DNA from: Phycisphaerales bacterium
GTDB lineage: Bacteria > Planctomycetota > Phycisphaerae > Phycisphaerales > UBA1924
Length of the DNA stretch: 64,000 nt
Direction of reading: 5' to 3'
Assembly (NCBI GenBank): GCA_035627955.1
Contig: DASPKU010000012.1
Coordinates: forward strand, 246,414-310,413
Below, piece by piece: positions 25,720 through 33,645 of this stretch (its first letter is position 1; each line of letters opens with the position of its first letter). The notes below the pieces were generated by a model that did no database searches, was not told the origin of the DNA, and was given only the letters and a program-made list of their open reading frames with translations. The translations under genes and the position numbers were made by a program.

Positions 25720-26562
25720 ATGTCGAAGACGATCGCGTTTCTAGCGTGCGCGGCGGGTCTGTCAGTAGGCGCTTCGGCGGCGAGTTCCCTGAGCCTCCTG
25801 GTTTCGACCGACGGCGTGAACTTCAGCTCCAACGTGTTTCTGGCGCCGAACTCCGGCAAGCGGACGGTCGAGGTGCTTGCGACGGTGTCGTACACGGGGA
25901 CGGGCGCGATCGGTCTCAACAGCCTGATTATCCAGCCGACGCTGTCCAACTGGCGCGCGACGGACGAGCTTCTTCCTTTCGCGGTGCCGTTCGGCGGTAA
26001 CACGACGACACCGCCCGCAGCGGTGGCCGACGCCCCGGGTGCTTACGGGCGCATATCGCCATGGGCCGCCTCGTCGGACGTGTTCTCGCGCCGGCTGTTC
26101 GGTCATGTGCACCTGAGCAGCGGCGGGGTGAATCAGCCGCCGGCGGGCTCGCACCTGCGGATCGCACAGGCACAGGTGACGAGCTGGTACGGCGGGTTCG
26201 GCAACACCACTGGCGGATCGGGCGTGAACCTCAGCCAGCGGAGCAATGTCGGGCGGGTGGCGAGCGACCCGGCGTTCAACTCGAACCTGACGAATGTTCG
26301 CGTGTTCCGATTCGGGGTGCTGATCGATACCGCCTCGTACCCGCGGGTGCTGGATGTGACGGTCCCGCACCAGGGGCTGGGCAATCTCAACTTCACCACT
26401 GGCGAGCGTCAGATCTACTGGTACGCGTCGATGCAAGAGCCTGTGGGGAGCATCCGCGAAACCCCGACGATCTTCGGGGCGCAGATCTGGGTGGTGCCTG
26501 CGCCGGGGGCGTTGGGGGTGATCGGGGTTGGGCTGGTTGCCTGTGCACGCAGGCGGAGGTGA
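25720..26562 (+). CDS. Exported PEP-CTERM-like protein, paralogue 5
   Basis: 280 residues from ATG 25720, with GAGGAGAGAGA just before it. The signal peptide is MSKTIAFLACAAGLSVGASA. The body is closest to paralogue 4 (QPTLSNWRATDELLPFAVP, YGRISPWAAS, RIAQAQVTSWYGGFGNTTGG). The sorting tail is less canonical: PAPGALGVIGVGLVACARRRR. The 290 bp upstream contain neither the shared motif nor a recognisable repeat, so it may be regulated differently from paralogues 1 and 4. Confidence 0.83.
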   Translation: MSKTIAFLACAAGLSVGASAASSLSLLVSTDGVNFSSNVFLAPNSGKRTVEVLATVSYTGTGAIGLNSLIIQPTLSNWRATDELLPFAVPFGGNTTTPPAAVADAPGAYGRISPWAASSDVFSRRLFGHVHLSSGGVNQPPAGSHLRIAQAQVTSWYGGFGNTTGGSGVNLSQRSNVGRVASDPAFNSNLTNVRVFRFGVLIDTASYPRVLDVTVPHQGLGNLNFTTGERQIYWYASMQEPVGSIRETPTIFGAQIWVVPAPGALGVIGVGLVACARRRR

Positions 26563-26567
26563 GCTTC

Positions 26568-26628
26568 GCGCGGGTGAATCGCCGCCAATCCGGGACTTCG
26601 CCCCGAGCGGCTCAGTCCCGGCGTCGTA
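26568..26628 (+). repeat. CGGGACT/AGTCCCG REP-like hairpin, copy 1
   Basis: Arms CGGGACT (26591-26597) and AGTCCCG (26614-26620), followed by GCGTCGT, sit between the convergent ends of paralogue 5 and apt. Two other copies at 33545-33573 and 36398-36427 share the arms, the inner ACTTCGC and CTCAGTCCCGGC segments and the same orientation. Confidence 0.75.
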
Positions 26629-26634
26629 TGCGGC

Positions 26635-27165
26635 TCAGTACTTGAGCACCGAGTGCACCTGGCCGAACTCGGTGACGCGGTCGCGGCCTTTGAGGGCGAC
26701 GAGCTCCATGAGGACGGTGATGCCCAGGATGCGGGCGCCCGCGCCGGAGAGGAGCTCGCAGCAGGCCTTGAGGGTGCCGCCGGTGGCGAGGAGGTCGTCG
26801 ACGACGAGGACCTTGTGGCCGGTGGTGATGGCGTCGGCGTGGATTTCGACGCGGTCGGTGCCGTACTCGAGGGCGTAATCGACGCCGCGGACGGCGCGCG
26901 GGAGCTTCGATTTCTTGCGGATGGGGACGAAGCCGGCGGAGAGGGACTGGGCGATGGCGGTGCCGAAAATGAAGCCGCGGGATTCGGCGCCGACGACGAG
27001 GTCGATGCCGAGGCCGCGGTACGGGTTGGCCATGAGCTCGACGGCGAGGGCGAGGCCGCGGGGGTCGGCGAGGAGGGGCGTGAAGTCCTTGAAGACGATG
27101 CCCGGCTTGGGGAAGTCGGGGACATCGGCGATGAGGGCGCGGAGCTGGTGGAGGGGGTCAGTCAT
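26635..27165 (-). CDS. apt: Adenine phosphoribosyltransferase
   Basis: Purine salvage: adenine + PRPP gives AMP. 176 residues from ATG 27165 (MTDPLHQLRALIADVPDFPK). The PRPP-binding loop is VLVVDDLLATGGTLKA, and the base-binding/flexible region includes LVVGAESRGFIFG. Length and motifs fit the family (about 170-180). It lies next to purT, so purine salvage and synthesis genes sit together, although each has its own upstream region. Confidence 0.96.
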   Translation of the reverse strand: MTDPLHQLRALIADVPDFPKPGIVFKDFTPLLADPRGLALAVELMANPYRGLGIDLVVGAESRGFIFGTAIAQSLSAGFVPIRKKSKLPRAVRGVDYALEYGTDRVEIHADAITTGHKVLVVDDLLATGGTLKACCELLSGAGARILGITVLMELVALKGRDRVTEFGQVHSVLKY

Positions 27166-27170
27166 AGTGG

Positions 27171-27209
27171 AAAGCTCAAAGCTCAAATAGCAAATGGCAA
27201 ATGAAAGGC
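27171..27209. repeat. CAAATGGCAAATG-type low-complexity repeat
   Basis: Short A-rich repeated units (AGCTCAAAGCTCAAATAG, then CAAATGGCAAATG) in the gap between apt and purT. It resembles the GGCAAA-type arms at 60622-60657 and 60690-60714. Confidence 0.45.
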
Positions 27210-27229
27210 AGGCGGCCGATGGTACCCGG

Positions 27230-28438
27230 TCAGGTCTCGACCTTGACGAGACTCGCGGCTTTGGTGGCGAGTTTGCGGGCCTTCTTTGCCGTTTTGGCGA
27301 CGGCGAGGGCGACGCCCATGCGGCGGTACTCGCGGGTGGTGGGCTTGCCGAAGATGCGGACGTCGACGCCGGGGATGGCGAGGGCGTTGGGGAGGCCGGG
27401 GTAGGACGGGGGTGTGGCTGACTCTTTGGTGGCGAGGATGACGGCGCTGGCCGCGGCTTTTTCGTAGCGGATCTCGGGGATAGGTAGGCCGAGGATGGCC
27501 CGTGCGTGGAGGTCGAACTCGCTGAGGTCCTGGGAGATGAGCGTGACCATGCCGGTGTCGTGCGGACGGGGGGAGAGCTCGCTGAAGATGACCTCGTCGT
27601 CCTTCACGAAGAACTCGACGCCGAAGATGCCGGCGCCGTGCTCGCCGGCGATCTCGTCGGTAACGGCCTTTGCCATCTTCTGGGCCTTGCGCACGGCGGC
27701 GGGCTCCATGTCGCAGGGCATCCAGGATTCCATGTAGTCGCCGCGTTCCTGGCGGTGGCCGATGGGGCGGACGAAGAGCGTGCGGTCCTTGGGGGCGAGC
27801 TTCTTGCCGGCGACCATGGGTCGCTGCCTGATGGTGAGCAGGGTGATCTCGTAGTCGAAGTCGATGAACTCTTCGACGATGACGCGTTTGGTGTCGCCGC
27901 GCATGCCGGCGACGGCGTAGTCCCAGGAGGCGGCGATGTCGGCCTTCTTGCGGACGACGGACTGTCCCTTGCCGCTGGAGGACATGACGGGCTTGACGAC
28001 GCAGGGGAGGCCGATGCCCTTCTTGCTGGTGATGGCGGCGTCGAGTTGCTCCGCGGACTCGGCGTAGGCGAAACGGGCGGTGCGGAGTTTGAGCTTATTG
28101 GCGGCGACGTCGCGGATGGCGTCGCGGTTCATGGTGAGGTAGGCCGCGCGGGCGGAAGGGACGACGGAGAAGCCGGCCTTCTCGAGGTCGATGAGGCGCT
28201 CGGTGCGGATGGCCTCGATCTCGGGCACGATGTGGTCGGGCTTGTGCTTGCGGACGATCTGCTCGAGGGCGTCGCCGTCGAGCATGTTGAGGACTTCGCA
28301 GTCATCGGCCACCTGCATGGCGGGTGCGTTGGCGTAGCTGTCGCAGGCGATGACGCGGCAGCCGAGGCGCTTGGCGGAGATGGTGAACTCCTTGCCGAGT
28401 TCGCCGGAGCCGAGGAGGAGGAGGGTGGGTGGGGGCAT
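27230..28438 (-). CDS. purT: Formate-dependent GAR transformylase
   Basis: Formylates glycinamide ribonucleotide with formate and ATP (purine synthesis). 402 residues from ATG 28438; an upstream in-frame extension consists of translated 7-bp repeats and is rejected. ATP-grasp features: [12 protein letters not shown] at the N-terminus, [16 protein letters not shown] (nucleotide-binding loop), [20 protein letters not shown] (metal ligands) and HDTGMVT. Length is normal (about 390-400). Confidence 0.96.
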   Translation of the reverse strand: MPPPTLLLLGSGELGKEFTISAKRLGCRVIACDSYANAPAMQVADDCEVLNMLDGDALEQIVRKHKPDHIVPEIEAIRTERLIDLEKAGFSVVPSARAAYLTMNRDAIRDVAANKLKLRTARFAYAESAEQLDAAITSKKGIGLPCVVKPVMSSSGKGQSVVRKKADIAASWDYAVAGMRGDTKRVIVEEFIDFDYEITLLTIRQRPMVAGKKLAPKDRTLFVRPIGHRQERGDYMESWMPCDMEPAAVRKAQKMAKAVTDEIAGEHGAGIFGVEFFVKDDEVIFSELSPRPHDTGMVTLISQDLSEFDLHARAILGLPIPEIRYEKAAASAVILATKESATPPSYPGLPNALAIPGVDVRIFGKPTTREYRRMGVALAVAKTAKKARKLATKAASLVKVET

Positions 28439-28445
28439 GGGGAAT

Positions 28446-28522
28446 GTCGGATGTCGGAAGTCGGAAGTCGGAAGTCGGAAGTCGGAAGTCGGAAGTCGGA
28501 AGTCGGAAGTCGGAAGTCGGAA
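28446..28522. repeat. 7-bp tandem array in the purT/groES-like divergent region
   Basis: Ten exact copies of GTCGGAA (28453-28522) preceded by one variant unit (GTCGGAT). The array starts 8 bp before the purT start codon and ends 73 bp before the GroES-like start, so it occupies the 5' leader or promoter of purT. Confidence 0.95.
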
Positions 28523-28547
28523 GCGGGGATGGTAACGAAAGGGGGCA

Positions 28548-28567
28548 CACCGGGCGGTAGCCCGGTG
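28548..28567. repeat. Short perfect hairpin between purT and groES-like gene
   Basis: CACCGGGC / GCCCGGTG with GGTA loop, 28 bp before the GroES-like start. No T-run follows, so it is probably not a terminator. Confidence 0.6.
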
Positions 28568-28595
28568 CCACGTGCCACGGCCTAACCTTGTCGTA

Positions 28596-28946
28596 ATGGG
28601 GACTGAGCCACGCAGCACACGGACGGGCAAGGGGCTGGAGGTCGTTGAGCCGATCGGCAAGCGGGTGCTGATCCGCAAGGACGAGGACAAGAAGCAGACC
28701 AAGAGCGGCATCCACCTGCCGGACAAGATCGAGATCCCGACGCTGACCGGGCGGGTGGTGACGATCTCGGCGCAGGTGGAGCGGGACCCGGACTACCCGA
28801 TCGCGCAGTACGACCGGGTGCTGTTCAACCCCAAGCACGCGATCCCCGTGGACTTTGAGGGGGACAACCGGCTGTTCGTGGTGCCGGTGGAGGACATCGT
28901 GGCGGTGTTCCGGCGTGAGGGCGGGGCGAAGGCGGAGGGGGCCTGA
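28596..28946 (+). CDS. GroES-like co-chaperonin
   Basis: 116 residues from ATG 28596; a GTG at 28572 would add 8 residues. The GroES fold is visible in [38 protein letters not shown] and [12 protein letters not shown]. It is longer than classical GroES (about 95), with an extra N-terminal stretch and a Gly/Ala-rich tail. No groEL is nearby, and planctomycetes often have several groES-type genes, so I call it GroES-like. It is divergent from purT and followed by aroA. Confidence 0.82.
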   Translation: MGTEPRSTRTGKGLEVVEPIGKRVLIRKDEDKKQTKSGIHLPDKIEIPTLTGRVVTISAQVERDPDYPIAQYDRVLFNPKHAIPVDFEGDNRLFVVPVEDIVAVFRREGGAKAEGA

Positions 28947-28987
28947 GGCGCGTCTGGCTGGGCGTGTTGGTTGTCACTGGGGGGTGA

Positions 28988-30343
28988 GTGGCGGTCACGT
29001 TTCCCACGATGCTGAGTGAACTGCCTGAGGTGCTGGCCCTGCCGCGGCCGGCGCGGGTGTTTGATATCGCCGTGACGCCGCCGGGGTCCAAGAGCCTGAC
29101 GAACCGGGCGATGCTGCTGGCCGGGCTTGCTAACGGTGAGTCGGTGCTGCGGAACGCGCTGATCGCGGGCGAGGACGCGGAGGTGATGCGGGCGGGGCTG
29201 GTGGCGCTGGGGGCGTCGATCGAGGAGCGCGAGGGTGAGGTGCGGGTGCGGGGCGTCGGGGGGCGTTGGCCTGCCGCGGGCGTGACGCTGACGTTGGGGA
29301 ACTCGGGGACGAGCGTGCGGTTTCTGAGCGCGGCGGCGATGCTGGCGGAGGGGCCGGTGACGATCGACGGGACCGCGCGGATGCGCGAGCGGCCGATCGG
29401 GGAACTGGGGGAGCTGCTGACGCGGCTGGGTGCGGGGGTGGAGTACCTGGACGCCGCGGGGTTCCCGCCGGTGCGGGTGACGCCGCCGGCGGGCGGGGCG
29501 GGCGTGAGCACGCTGGAGGTGGCGAGCTTCCAGTCCAGCCAGTTCATCTCGGCGCTGCTGCTGATCGGGGCGTGGTTGCCGAAGGGGCTGACGCTGCGGC
29601 TGACCGGGCCGGTGACGAGCGCGGCGTACATCCAGATGACGCTGGGGCTGCTGGCGAGGGTGGGCGCCAGCGTGCGGGTGTCGGAGGACCTGCACGTGAT
29701 CCGCATCGGGGGCGGCGGGCTGCCGGGGTTTGAGTACATGGTGGAGCCCGACGCGACGGGGGCGACGTACTTCTGGGCGGGGGCCGCGATGGTGCCGGGG
29801 GCGCGGTGCGCGGTGCGCGGGCTGGACTCGGGGTCCTTGCAGGGCGACTCGCTGTTCCCGGAGGTGCTGGGGCGGATGGGGGCAAGGGTACAGCGGGGGC
29901 CGGGGGTGATCGAGGTTGCGGGGGTCCGGCAGTTGCAGCCGATTCTGGCGGACATGAGCGACATGCCGGACGCGGCGATGACGCTGGCGAGCGTGGCGTG
30001 CTTCGCGAACGGCACGAGCATCCTGAGGGGGCTGAAGACGCTGCACATCAAGGAGTGCGACCGGATCGCCGCGGTGCGGACGGAGCTGACCAAGCTGGGC
30101 GTGAGCGTGCAGACGCCCGTGCAGGGGGACGCGGACGCGATGACGATCACGCCGCCGGCGGGCGGTATCGACTGCTCCCCCACTGCCGCGGCGGTGGAGT
30201 TCGAGACGTACGACGACCACCGCATGGCGATGTCGCTGGCGCTCATCGGGCTGCGGCGGCCGAACGTGCGGGTGCGGGGGCCAAAGTGCGTGGGGAAGAC
30301 GTACCCGGGGTTCTGGGGGGACTTTGCAAAGTTCTACACTTAG
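28988..30343 (+). CDS. aroA: 3-phosphoshikimate 1-carboxyvinyltransferase (EPSP synthase)
   Basis: Shikimate pathway: shikimate 3-phosphate + PEP gives EPSP. 451 residues, GTG start. Motifs: PPGSKSLTNRAMLLAG (substrate Lys/Ser), LGNSGTSVRFLSAA (PEP-binding), RMRERPIGEL, KECDRIAAV and YDDHRMAMS. The NSGTS form in place of the common NAGTA/NCGTS is a natural variation at the PEP site. Follows the GroES-like gene by 41 bp on the same strand. Confidence 0.97.
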   Translation: MAVTFPTMLSELPEVLALPRPARVFDIAVTPPGSKSLTNRAMLLAGLANGESVLRNALIAGEDAEVMRAGLVALGASIEEREGEVRVRGVGGRWPAAGVTLTLGNSGTSVRFLSAAAMLAEGPVTIDGTARMRERPIGELGELLTRLGAGVEYLDAAGFPPVRVTPPAGGAGVSTLEVASFQSSQFISALLLIGAWLPKGLTLRLTGPVTSAAYIQMTLGLLARVGASVRVSEDLHVIRIGGGGLPGFEYMVEPDATGATYFWAGAAMVPGARCAVRGLDSGSLQGDSLFPEVLGRMGARVQRGPGVIEVAGVRQLQPILADMSDMPDAAMTLASVACFANGTSILRGLKTLHIKECDRIAAVRTELTKLGVSVQTPVQGDADAMTITPPAGGIDCSPTAAAVEFETYDDHRMAMSLALIGLRRPNVRVRGPKCVGKTYPGFWGDFAKFYT

Positions 30344-30361
30344 CGACCCAGGAGTCGAAGG

Positions 30362-30385
30362 CACGATCATGAAAAAATGATCGTG
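30362..30385. repeat. CACGATCAT hairpin after aroA
   Basis: Perfect 9-bp stem CACGATCAT (30362-30370) / ATGATCGTG (30377-30385), loop GAAAAA. Between aroA and the asparaginase-like gene; no T-run, so dispersed hairpin rather than terminator. Confidence 0.65.
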
Positions 30386-30393
30386 GCACATGC

Positions 30394-30909
30394 ATGCGGT
30401 ACATCACACTCATCACCACCGGCGGGACGATCGAGAAGACCTATGACGAGGGCACGGGGACGCTGGAGAACCGGCGGTCGATCGTGCGGCGGATGCTGCG
30501 GCGGCTGCGGCTGGAGGACACGCACGTCTCGTGCCAGGAGCTGATGAGCAAGGACAGCCTGTTCATGACCGATGAGGACCGCGCATGCATCGTCACGGCG
30601 GTGCGGAACGCGATCGCGGCGAGCGCGAAGCCCACGGGCGTGGTGATCCTGCACGGGACCGACACGCTGGCGGTGACGGGCGAACGGCTGGCGGCGGAGC
30701 TGTCGCCGTGCCCGGCGCCGGTGGTGCTGACGGGGGCGATGCGGCCGTTCGAGATGACGCGGAGTGATGCGCTGCAGAACCTGACGGAGGCGGTGTTCGC
30801 GGCGGGGGTGCTGCCGCCGGGGGTGTACTGCGTGGCCCACGGGCGGGCGATGGCGTTCCCGGGGGTGGTGAAGGACCGGGCGCGGCACACGTTCGTGAAG
30901 GTGGACTAG
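30394..30909 (+). CDS. Asparaginase-domain protein (N-terminal domain only)
   Basis: 171 residues, about half a type I/II L-asparaginase (about 330). Both catalytic threonine motifs are present: ITTGGTIEK near the N-terminus and VVILHGTDTLAVTG near residue 90, plus LTGAMRPFEM. The C-terminal domain is absent without sign of truncation; the protein ends cleanly in HTFVKVD. Stand-alone proteins of this size form a recognised group. The amidohydrolase substrate is unknown, and asparagine cleavage should not be assumed. Confidence 0.88.
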   Translation: MRYITLITTGGTIEKTYDEGTGTLENRRSIVRRMLRRLRLEDTHVSCQELMSKDSLFMTDEDRACIVTAVRNAIAASAKPTGVVILHGTDTLAVTGERLAAELSPCPAPVVLTGAMRPFEMTRSDALQNLTEAVFAAGVLPPGVYCVAHGRAMAFPGVVKDRARHTFVKVD

Positions 30910-30915
30910 GCATTT

Positions 30916-31028
30916 CTCTCGCGGAGGACGCGGGGGCGCGGGGAAAGACAGGAAGACCAGAAGGCAGGAAGGCAGGACGAAAGAAATGCGACTGTTGCTT
31001 TCTTTGCGCCTTTGCGTCTCTGCGTGAG
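30916..31028. repeat. CGCGGAG inverted-arm element, copy 1
   Basis: Left arm CTCTCGCGGAGGACGCGGGG onward (30916-30948) and right arm TCTTTGCGCCTTTGCGTCTC onward (31001-31028) are imperfect inverted repeats around a purine-rich core (GGAAGACCAGAAGGCAGGAA). A related element is at 50041-50160. Confidence 0.65.
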
Positions 31029-31182
31029 TCATCCGAGCAAAACGGGGACGGAATAGGCCGCACAGCCGGCTTGCGTGATCTTGCGCGGGTGTTCAGGCGC
31101 GGGTTTGAGTGGCCGATGTTGTCTCGTGGACCGCTGGACGCAGCGTCCGAGAACGTTGGCACTTCAGACGGGAAGGTGACGC

Positions 31183-31965
31183 GTGGATATCGCCAGCCTG
31201 CTGGGCATCCTGATCGGCTTCGGCGCCATGGGCTTCGTGTTCTACGAGGTGTCCCACGGGCACTTCATGATGTTCTTCTCGCTCGAAGGCGTCCTGATGG
31301 TGGGCGTGGGGTCGGTGTCGGTGACGTTCATGGCCATGCCCATGGACAAGGTGAAGCAGATCCCCGCGTACATCCGGCGGTTCATGTTCCACAAGGCCGA
31401 GTCGACGGTGGAGACCATCAAGCTGCTGTCGGGGCTGGCGGAGAAGGCGCGGCGTGACGGCATCCTGGCGCTCGAGAGCGAGATGCCCAAGCTGAAGGAC
31501 CCGTTCCTAGCCGCGGGGCTGAAGATGGCGATCGACGGCGTCGAGCCGCACATCATCGAGGCGACCAGCCGCATGGAGCTGATGGCCATGCAGGACCGGC
31601 ACAAAGCCGGTAAGAAGTTCTTCGACCTGCTCAAGCTGTACGGCCCGGGGTACGGGCTGGTGGGGACGCTGATCGGTCAGGTGGGCATGTTCGGGCAGCT
31701 GGCGAGCGCGGACATCGGGAAGCTGGGCGGGGCGCTGGCTGTGGCCGTGGTGGCGACGCTGTACGGCGCGATCCTGGCGAACGCGATCGCGGGGCCGATG
31801 GGCGACAAGCTGGCGGGCCGCAGCCAGGAGGAGATGCTGGCGCGGGAGATGATGCTGCAGGCGATCCTGAGCATCCAGGCGGGCGACAACCCGCGGGTGA
31901 CCAGCGACAAGATGCTGGCGTTCATCCCGAGCGCGACGCGGAGCAAGATGAAGCTGGCGGCCTGA
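31183..31965 (+). CDS. motA: Flagellar motor stator protein MotA
   Basis: Inner-membrane half of the proton/ion-driven stator, 260 residues, GTG start. Four membrane segments: about 1-20, 30-50 and the pair in GPGYGLVGTLIGQVGMFGQL and LAVAVVATLYGAILANAIAG. The cytoplasmic loop between the pairs carries charged residues (DKVKQIPAYIRRF, SEMPKLKDP). Followed by motB after 37 bp. No other flagellar genes are in the window. Confidence 0.93.
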   Translation: MDIASLLGILIGFGAMGFVFYEVSHGHFMMFFSLEGVLMVGVGSVSVTFMAMPMDKVKQIPAYIRRFMFHKAESTVETIKLLSGLAEKARRDGILALESEMPKLKDPFLAAGLKMAIDGVEPHIIEATSRMELMAMQDRHKAGKKFFDLLKLYGPGYGLVGTLIGQVGMFGQLASADIGKLGGALAVAVVATLYGAILANAIAGPMGDKLAGRSQEEMLAREMMLQAILSIQAGDNPRVTSDKMLAFIPSATRSKMKLAA

Positions 31966-32002
31966 GGCACGCCCTGACACGGCCCCACGAGGGAGAACGC
32001 TC

Positions 32003-32869
32003 ATGGCGGAAGAGGCGCATAGCGAAGAGAAACACGGGTCGGGCTCGCACGGGGGCGGCGGGCACGGCGGGGGCGGCCATGGCGGCGGCGGCGGGCACGA
32101 GGAGGGGCACGAGGGTGCGCCCGAGTGGCTGATTTCATTCGCCGACAACGTGGCCCTGCTGATGGGCTTTTTCGTGATCCTGCTGGCGATGAACATGGGG
32201 CCCAAGAGCACGCCGGTGCAGGGCGGCGTGCCGGATTCGAATGGCGGCGGCGGGCCGGACATGGCGATGGAGACGATCATCTCCATCCGCGAAGCGTTCA
32301 AGAACGCGCACTGGGACCCGACGGACCCCAACGACGCCAAGATCATCAAGTACATCACGGACAAGAAGAAGCGCGGGGAGGCCGTGGAGGATGGGCTGCC
32401 CGGCAAGCACGCGAACGTGGCGAACATCAAGCCGGGCGAGTGGAAGCGCGAGGCGGTGTCGGTCTCGTTCGACGACCGCTCGGCGGCGCTGAACGCGACG
32501 GAGCGGGAGAAGATCGCGGCGATCGCGGAGAAGCTGCGCGATACGCGATGGATCATCGAGGTGCGCGGGCACGTGAGCCCCTTCGAGGAGATGCGCGACA
32601 GCGTGAAGGGCTGGAAGCTCTCGCATGAGCGGGCTGAGGTGGTGGCTTTGGCGCTGATCGAGGCGGGGCTCAAGCGGGAGAACCTGCGGCTGGTGCTGTG
32701 CGGGAGCGCGGACCGGGTCGTGGGCCGCACCAGCGATCCGCAGCTGGACCGCAACAACCAGCGGGTGGAGGTCATCGCGACCAACGAGACGGTGGCCGGG
32801 GACTACTATGCGGCTCCGGCTTCGCACGAGGGCGCGGCCGCGGGTGTGGGCGAGGAGCACGGTGAGTGA
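32003..32869 (+). CDS. motB: Flagellar motor stator protein MotB with His/Gly-rich N-terminus
   Basis: 288 residues. The single membrane helix starts at about 45, and Asp48 in ISFADNVALLMGFFVILLAM is the expected ion-binding residue. The periplasmic OmpA-like peptidoglycan-binding domain covers about 150-275 (IIEVRGHVSPFEE, LSHERAEVVALALIEAG, NNQRVEVIA). Unusual is the cytoplasmic N-terminus: residues 5-37 hold ten histidines among glycines and glutamates, resembling a metal-binding tail. The stop overlaps the start of the next gene. Confidence 0.92.
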   Translation: MAEEAHSEEKHGSGSHGGGGHGGGGHGGGGGHEEGHEGAPEWLISFADNVALLMGFFVILLAMNMGPKSTPVQGGVPDSNGGGGPDMAMETIISIREAFKNAHWDPTDPNDAKIIKYITDKKKRGEAVEDGLPGKHANVANIKPGEWKREAVSVSFDDRSAALNATEREKIAAIAEKLRDTRWIIEVRGHVSPFEEMRDSVKGWKLSHERAEVVALALIEAGLKRENLRLVLCGSADRVVGRTSDPQLDRNNQRVEVIATNETVAGDYYAAPASHEGAAAGVGEEHGE

Positions 32870-33494
32870 CGCGGCGCCCAACCAAGTGCACAACGAGGTG
32901 AGGCCGGTCGCGCCGGTGCTGACGCCGGAGCAGCTGCGGGAGCTGGACGAGGCCCGCAGGCGGTGGCGAAAGGTGGCGCGGGCGGGGCGGGTGGCGATGG
33001 TGGATGGCTGCTTCCTGGCCTCGGGGGCGGCGTTCAGCCTGCTGTTGGGGCTTTGGAGCGTGGAGTCGGCGGTCGCGGGCGTGATGCTCGCGGGGCTGGC
33101 GGCGGTGGAGTTCATGGGGCGGGCGCGGCTGAAGCGCGCCGAGCCGCAAGCGGCGCTGCTGCTGGGGTGGAACCAGCTGCTGATCCTGGGACTCATTGGG
33201 GGGGCCTGCTTCTATCAGATCTTCTTCAATGCACCGCCACCGGCAGCACCGTCTCCGTACCTGACGGACCCTGCGGTGAAGGACCTGCTGGAGGCCAACG
33301 GGTACGGCGGGCTGCTGGAGGCGGCGCAGGACCAGCGGCCGCTCCGCACGCTGGTGTACTGCGGGGTGGCGGTGTCGGCGCTGCTGACGCAGGGGGTGCT
33401 GGCGCTGTACTACTTCTCGCGCCACAAAGTTGTCGAGGCGTACCTGCGGGCGACTCCGGCGTGGGTGGTGGAGGTGCAGCGGCGGGGGGCGTGA
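32862..33494 (+). CDS. Membrane protein of unknown function coupled to motB
   Basis: 210 residues from GTG 32862, which overlaps the motB stop by 8 bp and is preceded by GAGGAG. About four hydrophobic segments (VDGCFLASGAAFSLLLGLW, VAGVMLAGLAAVEFMG, QLLILGLIGGACFYQIFF, LVYCGVAVSALLTQGVLALY). A charged cytoplasmic N-terminus (LRELDEARRRWRKVARAG) precedes them. No family recognised. Overlap with motB suggests co-translation and perhaps a motor-related role; that is inference. Confidence 0.65.
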   Translation: MSDAAPNQVHNEVRPVAPVLTPEQLRELDEARRRWRKVARAGRVAMVDGCFLASGAAFSLLLGLWSVESAVAGVMLAGLAAVEFMGRARLKRAEPQAALLLGWNQLLILGLIGGACFYQIFFNAPPPAAPSPYLTDPAVKDLLEANGYGGLLEAAQDQRPLRTLVYCGVAVSALLTQGVLALYYFSRHKVVEAYLRATPAWVVEVQRRGA

Positions 33495-33544
33495 GTCGCT
33501 GACGCGATCGCTTCGGATTCACCCGCGCGGCTGGATTTCGAACC

Positions 33545-33608
33545 CGGGACTTCGCCGCGGCGGCTCAGTCCCGGCATCGGGAGAGCGGCTCAGTCGCGGC
33601 GTCGTGGA
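33545..33608 (+). repeat. CGGGACT/AGTCCCG REP-like hairpin, copy 2
   Basis: Arms at 33545-33551 and 33567-33573. A second partial unit (GCGGCTCAGTCGCGGCGTCG) follows at 33585-33604, so the element is partly duplicated. It lies upstream of the ABC permease gene. Confidence 0.72.
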
Positions 33609-33645
33609 ATTGCGATGGTAAAGACCTAGGCTTGCATGGTCCTTT

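Noticed and set aside
28446..28522. CRISPR array
   Set aside because: Units are 7 bp with no spacers and no cas genes.
27230..28726. Extended purT start
   Set aside because: The extra N-terminus is translated 7-bp repeat; ATG 28438 gives the normal PurT length.
30362..30385. Terminator after aroA
   Set aside because: Strong stem but no T-run on either strand.
30394..30909. Truncated asparaginase pseudogene
   Set aside because: Both catalytic motifs intact, clean start and stop; half-length stand-alone members exist.
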